Shown here piece after piece: positions 57,301-64,000 of a stretch of 64,000 bases of DNA. The position numbers and the translations under genes were made by a program. How positions within the stretch are numbered: position 1 is the stretch's first letter; each line of letters starts with the position of its first letter. Source of the stretch: Vandiemenella viatica (Eukaryota > Arthropoda > Insecta > Orthoptera > Morabidae); assembly GCA_031002005.1 (NCBI GenBank), contig JARYHS010009186.1:182926437-182990436 (forward strand). The letters run 5' to 3'. Under the pieces are notes generated by a model. It was not told the origin of the DNA. It ran no database searches and saw only the letters and a program-made list of their open reading frames with translations.

Positions 57301-58426
57301 ACCGGCAGGCTACACTATATACGTATTATCTCTGTTATTGTGGCTACTGTAACTAAGAAAACAAGAAAACCTCTACAATATTATTTCAAACTAACCCCAG
57401 TTGTCTTACCATCGTAGTAATTTTATTTTCAACTGTTCAGTTAGTGTTTTTCACAAGAAGAACGTGAGTTTTTATGTCGTCTGCCGTCTTTTTTACTATA
57501 ATTTCTCTTATGTCTTGTCGGATGAGTTAATACAATGCGGATGGAGAATATAAAAATAACAACGGCATGAAACGTTTATTGTCATTCCATTCGCTGGAGG
57601 CGGTGGAGAGGTTTCGGAAAAAAAACATGTCAACAATAAAAATTTATGGGGAAGTACGAGGACAAAACAGAAATAAAATCTCCCGCCAATCAATTCTGAG
57701 TCCTCCATTGGTCGGCTATAGTCTCGCTGAGCAGAAACGTTTGTCAGGCTTTATGAGATACCATGCAGAAAGACGGGTATCTTCCTGTGCGTTAGTACGT
57801 CAACATGATGGATTTTTAAGTAGAGTCCTTTAAACCTATACGACAAGGACGAAAGGGAGATATTATAGACTGAGTTACGGAGATTGTCAGACTTGAAGAC
57901 AAAGGTTTCCCTTCGCTTATCAAGTTCCTTGACGGCAATGGTTAGCTTCATAAATTCGGTTCAGATATTACCTCCATTACGATAGCAAACACAATTGCTC
58001 TTTCCTCTGTAGTAAGAATATCAACGTTGAATAATAACATTACTTTAGTATAAAATTGAATAGAGGACCAAGTTAAGTAGTAAAAAATAAATCCGTAACT
58101 CCACCATTCGCATTAAATTTTAATGTGATTAACTTATACTAGCTTCAACGAGATCATTTTATTGCTTCCAAATTACCTAATACCACACAAAGATTCCTGC
58201 AGCACGTAAGGTTCATTTTTATGTAGTTTTAGCCTTGTTCATAAGATGAACCTGGTTAGGTTCTGGTTTTCTACAACACCAAATTTTATAGAACATACCT
58301 GAAAAAGAGGAAACAGCAATCTAATTTTTTAGATGAATGCATTAAACTAATTATATTCCGACAAACTCGGTTCTTGTTTTCACCCAGTGATTCAAAAGCA
58401 AAACTTATTCTTTTATTTTACTTCTC
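57301..58426. other. AT-rich DNA, no gene seen
   Basis: Frames of 66 and 88 codons near 57508-57833 overlap on opposite strands and show no known motif. Confidence 0.45.
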
Positions 58427-58607
58427 TTTTTTTTTTTACTTATGGCTTTACGCCTCGTCACCGTTGGTGTCATTAGAGGCGGGATGGGATTGGTGACAAG
58501 GAACGGGGAGGAATTCGGCCATGGCCTTTTGAAGGAAGCATCTCGGAATTCGCCTGGAGTGATTTGGGGAGACCATGGAAAACCCAAAACTAGATGTCCG
58601 TACAGGA
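58427..58607 (-). repeat. SINE-A copy, head missing
   Basis: On the minus strand the 3' two thirds are present: TCCATGGTCTCCCCAAATCA, CTCCAGGCGAATTCC, AAAAGGCCATGGCCGAATTCC, CGTAAAGCCATAAGTAAAAA and the A tail. The copy ends abruptly near the CCGGGCATC region, so it lacks the pol III head and is 5' truncated. Confidence 0.8.
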
Positions 58608-58880
58608 CAAATTATTGATGGACAAACCACACAATTCCACGTACAACCTCTTGCATTAAAGTATTAAAGTAAATCCAGTTATTCTTATGTGGATGATAAA
58701 TGAAATAAAAATGCGGACAATAATAATACGAAAATGTATTTAATAATACTGGACAACTGATATCACTACAAGCCTGACGCGCAATTTCCTCAACCAGTTG
58801 GAAAGCGAATTTTAAATGTGGAGACTTTGATATCAGATTTTGAAGTAAAAACCACAGCATCGTCAGCATACATAGCGATC

Positions 58881-58927
<47 letters not shown>

Positions 58928-60016
58928 GAGAGGTCCTAAGATGGATGCTGGGGGAATCAGACTCGTGTAGTATTTTAAGCAACGATTATATATCCTATAT
59001 TGAAGTGCATCTTCTTTACGCGCTGCAAGTTTTACTCATTGCTTCTGTCGGTAGTCGTATATATAATATTCTAATTGATACAGTAGAATTATTCGAATAA
59101 TTAGAAATATTTAATATGAGTCATAGGTTCTATATGACCGTTACCTGACTGGCACTGCAATCAAACAGTCTGTGATGTTAAGGAGTTTTCAGACATACTT
59201 CCTTGCAGATTAAAAAGTTGCTAATGGCACAGACAACTCCTGTGTTATCATAAATAGATTTAGGTTTCTGCTGGTCGCATGTGATTCATTAGATTTAAGC
59301 CTATGGGTGAACATATTTGAGCCTTTAAATGCTGCTCTAATAGGAAATACCGAATGATTTCCGAATCAGTGTAATAATATTCGCTTTAGTGGCACATAAT
59401 TTATATCTCTGAATGTAATTTTAGCTTCATGCGTGAATAGCAAAATTACAAAATTTGGACGTGTTAACAAACTTACTTCCTTATTTAATAATCTTTTATG
59501 CAGTTATTTTCACTCTCTGGTATTTACAGTATTTTTCCAATAACTTCAATATTAATTCGCTAGTCAAACACTGAATATATTACGGCCAAACTACATTCTC
59601 GTGATATTTATCATTTATGCTAGTAAATTTGCGATTATGTTTTTAAGCTGAATTACACATTCTAATTGCTGCATTTTGGAAGAGTAATTCAATAACTGAC
59701 TATTGTCGTGCTGGTTCAGCAGTATACTTCCAAGTTTACTGTGCAAGCGCTAATGTTTCCAGATAATTTAATCTTTTAAGCATTTTTAAAGGCCGATTTA
59801 ATTTTAAAGCAATGTTTTAACTGAGTAATACCGGTGTACATTTCAGTCCCACTTTCGAGTGCTCTCAGTGTTTAAGAGACAATCACACCAAGCCAACCCT
59901 GTGTGTGTTCGTCATCATATGTCGTGTTACCTTTTTCTTATCGAGGATATAGTTGATTAAAGAAAACCACTGCCCACTTAGATATGCTACACCATGATGG
60001 AATATGGCGCCTACCA
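58608..60016. other. AT-rich DNA with a (TA)n microsatellite
   Basis: (TA)n of about 39 bp at 58886-58924. An 85-codon minus-strand frame (58612-58869) shows no known motif. No gene recognised. Confidence 0.45.
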
Positions 60017-60252
60017 TATGGTTAGCTGGTTCGAGACCTGGTCGGACGGTGGTAGAAGAGGGGCTCCGGCGACGCATTCGGGGGAACGCGGTTTCAGCCA
60101 TACGGATGTGGGTTACCCGTGGTTTTTCCAAATCACTACAGGATGGTCATTTACCTATAAGGTCTTGGCCGCATTCCTTACCATTCTTCGCCATCAGTAC
60201 TTTCCCGACTCTTCTCGATGTCGACAAGGTGTAAAGACAGAGATGCAAAAAA
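60017..60252 (+). repeat. SINE-A copy, diverged head
   Basis: Retains GGCGACGCATTCGGGGGAAC (family GCCTCGCATTCGGGAGGAC), a TGGGTTACCCGTGGTTTTTCC block, CAAATCACTACAGG, a CTTTCCCGACTCTTCTCGAT segment and GTCGACAAGGTGTAAAGACA with a short A tail. The B box is disrupted. Confidence 0.65.
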
Positions 60253-60823
60253 GGCAGGTATGAATGGGTAGGCACCGCGCTCTACCCTTACACTACTTTC
60301 ATCTCCATTTACACACAACCCTCACAATTAAACATAAAAATATACATAACAACAGTTGGTTGTCGCAGCACGCGCATAGGACCTGAAAATGGCAGCAGTG
60401 CACAGTGTCGAAATCTTGGGTTTCAACATCATGTGGCAGCGAATCCGCGAAGTTTAGTTCACACATTACAACACTTGTAAACCCCCGTTTCCATCTCAGC
60501 ATTTATTTTGTTTCTATATCATATGTAACTGATTTTAGTACTTTTCATTTAAATCGAGTCAATTTTAAGTTCAATTTTAAGTTTCTCTGTAATAGCGTAT
60601 TTGAGAAAGACCTTTTCATTCCAACGGTAAAAATAAAAATTATCTTACTTCTCTGCTCGACTAGCATTAAACTAGATTTAACCGTCTTTATACTATTGAC
60701 CCCCCCCCCCTTTTCCAAGAACATAGATTTACCAAATTTTAGATACTGTATGAGATTTTGTATCAACGAAACACATAAAATGTACACACTTAGAGTCTAG
60801 AACCAATTTTGTTTAGAGCTAGA
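60253..60823. other. AT-rich spacer with a C run
   Basis: Contains a run of 10 C near 60700-60710. Frames of 131 (plus) and 80 codons (minus) overlap without known motifs. Confidence 0.45.
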
Positions 60824-61058
60824 CTTTTTTTTTTCTTATGGATTTACACATTGATGACGTCGAGGTCATTAAATGTGGGATTGGACTCGGGACAAGGAAA
60901 GGAAAGGAATTCTGCCATATCCTTTTGAAGGAAGCATCCCGGCATTCGCCTGGAGTGATTTGGGGTAACCACTGAAAACCAAATATTGATGACTGGACGG
61001 CAATTCGAAACAGCGTCCTCCCGAATGCGAGGCCAGAGTGTTAACCGGCTACCGGTAC
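60824..61058 (-). repeat. SINE-A copy with target duplication
   Basis: Flanked by GAGCTAGA at 60816-60823 and 61059-61066. On the minus strand it has the head GGTTAACACTCTGGCCTCGC, a mutated B box (TTTCGAATTGCC), body CAAATCACTCCAGGCGAATG and AAAGGATATGG, and a 3' end CCTCGACGTCATCAATGTGT with an A-rich tail (T run at low coordinates). Confidence 0.85.
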
Positions 61059-61239
61059 GAGCTAGAAGCCTGTGGAGCGACAATAGAACTTGCGAAACCT
61101 TCAGAAACGAGGATTCTTACCTAGTGTGTTTCATTGTAGCAGGTATTACTTGAGCGTTATTTTTCACAACCCAAATACTCTATATAAAATTTCAGAGTTT
61201 TAATTAAGACAGGACTGTATTCTAATTCAACATTTCGTC
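61059..61239. other. Spacer, nothing recognised
   Basis: Short stretch between SINE and GC-rich island. Confidence 0.5.
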
Positions 61240-61900
61240 CGAGTGAGTGCGCGAAATACACCCACCGATGACTGCGAGAGTGGATGTGGAATTTTTCATT
61301 ACTGTTCCTTTGATCGCAGATTGTTTTTCAATACTGCCAGTGATTGGCTTAGACGCTGGATTATCACGTCAGCGAAGCCGCACCGATGCCTTCCTTTCCT
61401 GACGTCTGGTATCGGCGCGCATTATTCAAGCTTGGCTTGGCGTTTGTTTACGTTGTGGCGGTGAGGCAGCAAAGTTTGGCCTTTGAAAGGGGAAACACGG
61501 GATGGAAGCCTCCGTGGCTGGCAGATCGCCAAACGCGACGTTATATCGCCTGCTTCCTGTATCGGGGCGGATCAGGTGCACAAATCCGCACTGTAACAAA
61601 CATTTCTCGCTAGAACGCGGGTCAGCGCTCCGCGCCCGCTCTGTTATTTAAATGTTAGGACCCCACTAACCCCGGCACCTGGCTCTGATGGACTGTAATC
61701 GCCGGCCGCAACAATCAATTTGTGTGCTGAGCTATTAATTCCAGCACAATGGCGCCGTCGGCGTCATAATTCTCTCTGCCGTGGGCGGTGCGCAGCGCTG
61801 TTCCAACATAGGCGTCACACTGCGAGATCAGAACTGAGGTTTTGCCGTGTTATTGCCTGCATTCAATTGAAACTGTTCCCTGCGCCTCCATTGTCAGATC
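61240..61900. promoter_or_regulatory. Candidate regulatory or CpG island, about 650 bp
   Basis: The largest GC- and CpG-rich island in the window. Notable strings: AACAATCAATTTGT near 61710 (two Sox-type cores facing each other), GAGCTATTAATTCCAGC (homeodomain-type ATTA) and AATGGCGCCGTCGGCGTC. Plus-strand frames of 73, 75 and 69 codons have no known domain. It may be an enhancer, a promoter with first exon, or an unknown repeat; conservation was not testable. Confidence 0.35.
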
Positions 61901-62606
61901 GTTGCTTTCTAAACATCCGTTGTCAGTAATGTCGAAATTGTTGTTTTAACAGAAGGAACTGGTGTACCTTCTTAAGTCGCGTTGAAAAATGCTAACGTTC
62001 TAATGTTAATCGGTGCAACATTTTTATTATATAGATTAAGGGAAGGGAGTTTTGGCTGTTCGACGATGACGTCATAGACCGTGCAGAAAATCGTGTCTAA
62101 CGAAAGTGAAGGAAAGCATGAATAACAGTACTATAGATCGAATCACGGTCCTGCCAAATACGTTTATTGAGGATAATGATGATTATTGAGTGGAAGTTTA
62201 CTATTTATTTATTGACTGACAGTTTTTTGGTTTTTTTTTACTATAACGTAATTATTACTTACTATCGCCCAATTGCAATACAAACACAATACAGTATCAA
62301 GTAGAACCTGATTACAACAAAAAGCGATTGCTATTAAACAAAGACTATAATTACAAAATGTTATAAGATCCGACAAAGAATGAAAAAGAACAATTAGAAT
62401 TATAAACTACAAATAAACTCAACATACCCAAACACCTGAATTCAAAAATTTTCGCTTCGATAAAGCTCCATTGAAGAGTAAATTTTAATTTCAAAATCTT
62501 CTTCTACTAGTGCCGAAATCGGATGCTGGCGACTACCATGGCGGGGGAGGGGGAGGGAGGGGGGGAGGGTTATCCCTCCATGCCAACGTCTCGGGTTTTC
62601 GTAAGT
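61901..62606. other. Mixed DNA, no gene seen; G-rich tract near 62541
   Basis: A purine tract of G and A at about 62541-62570 (GGGGGAGGG units). Otherwise AT-rich without recognised features. Confidence 0.45.
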
Positions 62607-62614
62607 GTTTAGAC

Positions 62615-62913
62615 CAGTGTTTCCCAACGTGGGGCCCACGCCCCACAGGGGGGCAATTTGGAGTTTTTAGGGGGGCAATTTAGAAATTGACTTGATACGA
62701 CTTTACCGCTTTCTCTTCGGTTTATTTAAATGCAATGCTTGATATAGATACAAAATATAGCAAAAAAACAAATTCTTAAAACAGTGCTGTAAATAATTAT
62801 TAGGTATAGTTTCGTTTGATGTTATCAAAATATTTTTTTAATTAAAAATTAGGTATGGGGGGCAAAAAAATATTAAAAGTGGGACATGACCCAAAAAAGG
62901 TTGGGAAACACTG
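62615..62913. mobile_element. hAT-type MITE, 299 bp
   Basis: The left end CAGTGTTTCCCAAC is the inverse of the right end GTTGGGAAACACTG. The 8 bp GTTTAGAC lie at 62607-62614 and 62914-62921, a perfect target duplication. Interior strings GGGGGGCAATTT occur twice near the left end, and GGGGGGCAAAAAAAT near the right. No coding capacity; it would need a hAT transposase supplied in trans. Confidence 0.93.
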
Positions 62914-62999
62914 GTTTAGACGGTTGTTGTGCTAGGAACGAGAGAAGAAAGAAGCAGAAGGTGAAACGTGGTGTCCGCCCAATCAGTACTACTCTTCGA

Positions 63000-63285
63000 A
63001 ACAAACCTTTCAGGCCGCCGCGGTTAACGTTCCCATCCAACGGACAAATCACCACTAATAGTGTAGTGTGCCCTTACTCGATACGCACTATGAAGAGGTT
63101 ATGATTTAACTCAGGACTTTGGTCCACAATCTGCTGTATAGAAATTATACTCCATACCTGTCCTACAATGCAGACCAAATTCTGATGACGCGAATTTCCT
63201 CCTCCACCAAGAAACGAATCGGCTAACCCCGTGTCGGGCGCCGGACATCATAACGGTACCGCAACCAACTGAGATGAGGTGGTGG
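63000..63285 (-). repeat. SINE-D copy
   Basis: Best-preserved of the three SINE-D copies. On the minus strand it reads CTCATCTCAGTTGGTTGCGG (A-box-like) at the outer end, GGTTAGCCGATTCGTTTC (B-box-like) about 70 bp in, then a body with TTGTGGACCAAAGTCCTG and AGTGCGTATCGAGTAAGGGC. It directly abuts the LINE that begins near 63286. Confidence 0.6.
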
Positions 63286-63959
63286 ACAATTTCGATATAG
63301 CGTGCTTGAAAAATGAACATTTGGAGCAGGTGTACTCAGTTAACGATTTAGGAGTAATATTCGACAGTAAAATGAGTTTCGATGAACGTGTTGACACTAT
63401 TGTAACCAAATCCTTACAAAAACTAGGTTTTGTTATGAGGACATGTCGTGAAATCCATTCCACTGAAGCAGTTAGAATAATATATCTATCCATTGTAAGA
63501 TCAACATTAGCATATTCATCAGTAATTTGGTCACCGTACATGTTATCTCAAATTAAAAGAATAGAAACTGTTTAGGATAAATTGTTTAGGTATATGGCAT
63601 TTAGAATGGGTTTTACAGGTCCATTTCTTGATCATAGATACACCCACATTGCATCCCTCTTAAGAATACCCTCTCTGCAATCATTTCGTGAACTTAATGA
63701 TTTTAAATTTTTATTAAATTTGTGCAATTGTAATATTGATTGTTCAGAATTGCTAGGAAGTTTAAGATTCAACGTTCCCAAAAGAAGTACTCGTCAAACA
63801 ACAAAAATTTCCCTAATGAAATTTAAGCAGTTGTACACAGAAAATAATCCCCTAGCAAGAATGTGTAAGCTGACAAACTATCAAAGTAGGTTTAAAATTG
63901 GAAGATTATCATCAAACCAAGTCAGATTGTTACGTTCTTGTATCTTAAGATATGAGTGA
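63286..63959 (+). pseudogene. 5'-truncated jockey/CR1-like LINE, RT thumb and C-terminal region
   Basis: One continuous frame with one TAG stop (63573-63575). It reads VYSVNDLGVIFDSKMSF, then TKSLQKLGFVMRTCREI, IIYLSIVRSTLAYSSVIW and SPYMLSQIKRIETV, then after the stop DKLFRYM, a LRIPSLQSFRELNDFKFLL block and a final TNYQSRF.. segment, ending with TGA at 63957-63959. The DLGV.fD..lsF..H/R, LG.i.R, LV.s.LeYas.iWsPy and iE.vQ.kflR blocks are the classic region after the RT catalytic core of jockey- and CR1-type elements. Relatives have Q where the TAG lies, so a single C-to-T change explains it. Apart from that stop the frame is clean, so the copy is fairly young. The RT core and endonuclease are lost by 5' truncation. 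Confidence 0.85.
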
Positions 63960-64000
63960 ACAATTAACAGTAAATTTTAATTAGAAATTTTTTACTTAGT
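63960..64000 (+). other. Start of the LINE 3' UTR, cut by window end
   Basis: AT-rich sequence directly after the LINE stop codon; the poly(A) or repeat tail would lie beyond the window. Confidence 0.5.

Noticed and set aside
60405..60800. 131-codon plus-strand frame
   Set aside because: Serine- and phenylalanine-rich, crosses a poly(C) run, and no family is recognised.
1..64000. CRISPR arrays, rRNA genes, bacterial operons or phage genes
   Set aside because: No regularly spaced repeats, rRNA-like stretches or dense one-strand gene runs exist. The repeat content is that of an animal nuclear genome.

Overview
The window looks like repeat-rich, gene-poor nuclear DNA from an animal, most likely an insect. 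The base composition is AT-rich, no open reading frame looks like an intact host gene, and transposon families typical of arthropods (Tc1, mariner, hAT, jockey/CR1-like, RTE-like and I-like LINEs, tRNA-derived SINEs) are scattered on both strands. A large-genome polyneopteran (grasshopper or stick-insect type) is my guess from the style of the SINEs; this is not proven. The only convincing intact protein-coding gene is a Tc1-type transposase at 55339-56361 on the minus strand. I see no rRNA gene, functional tRNA gene, CRISPR array or bacterial-type operon.

Layout. 1-12 kb: AT-rich DNA with LINE 3' ends (4.65, 6.1 and 8.9-9.5 kb), SINE copies and CpG-richer islands. 12-19 kb: GC-richer islands and SINEs. 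19.5-21.2 kb: a decayed LINE with recognisable RT-tail and RNase H segments. 22-32 kb: mostly featureless AT-rich DNA, with an inverted repeat at 29.7 kb and two candidate regulatory or CpG islands. 32.3-33.1 kb: two copies of another retroposon lying tail to tail. 34.6-35.2 kb: an RTE-like LINE remnant. 36-39.7 kb: two candidate regulatory islands and a second tRNA-like repeat family. 46.5-51.2 kb: a decayed mariner, a hAT remnant with an 8-bp target duplication, and an internally deleted mariner. 53-57 kb: a nest in which the intact Tc1 element sits inside a short hAT element, possibly inside a third element. 58-64 kb: more SINEs, a GC-rich candidate regulatory island, a 299-bp hAT MITE and the 3' part of a jockey/CR1-like LINE running to the window edge.

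How it fits together. Non-autonomous elements depend on enzymes from elsewhere: SINEs on LINE machinery, MITE-like hATs on hAT transposase, and the two broken mariners on relatives. The Tc1 copy is the one element that could still supply its own enzyme. About fourteen copies of one tRNA-derived SINE family (here SINE-A) occur in 64 kb, at least two with target-site duplications. No new multi-gene system was found. The most notable items are the Tc1/hAT nest, the mariner copy whose DNA-binding region is joined in frame to the C-terminal tail, the unclassified tail-to-tail retroposon pair and a set of candidate non-coding regulatory islands.
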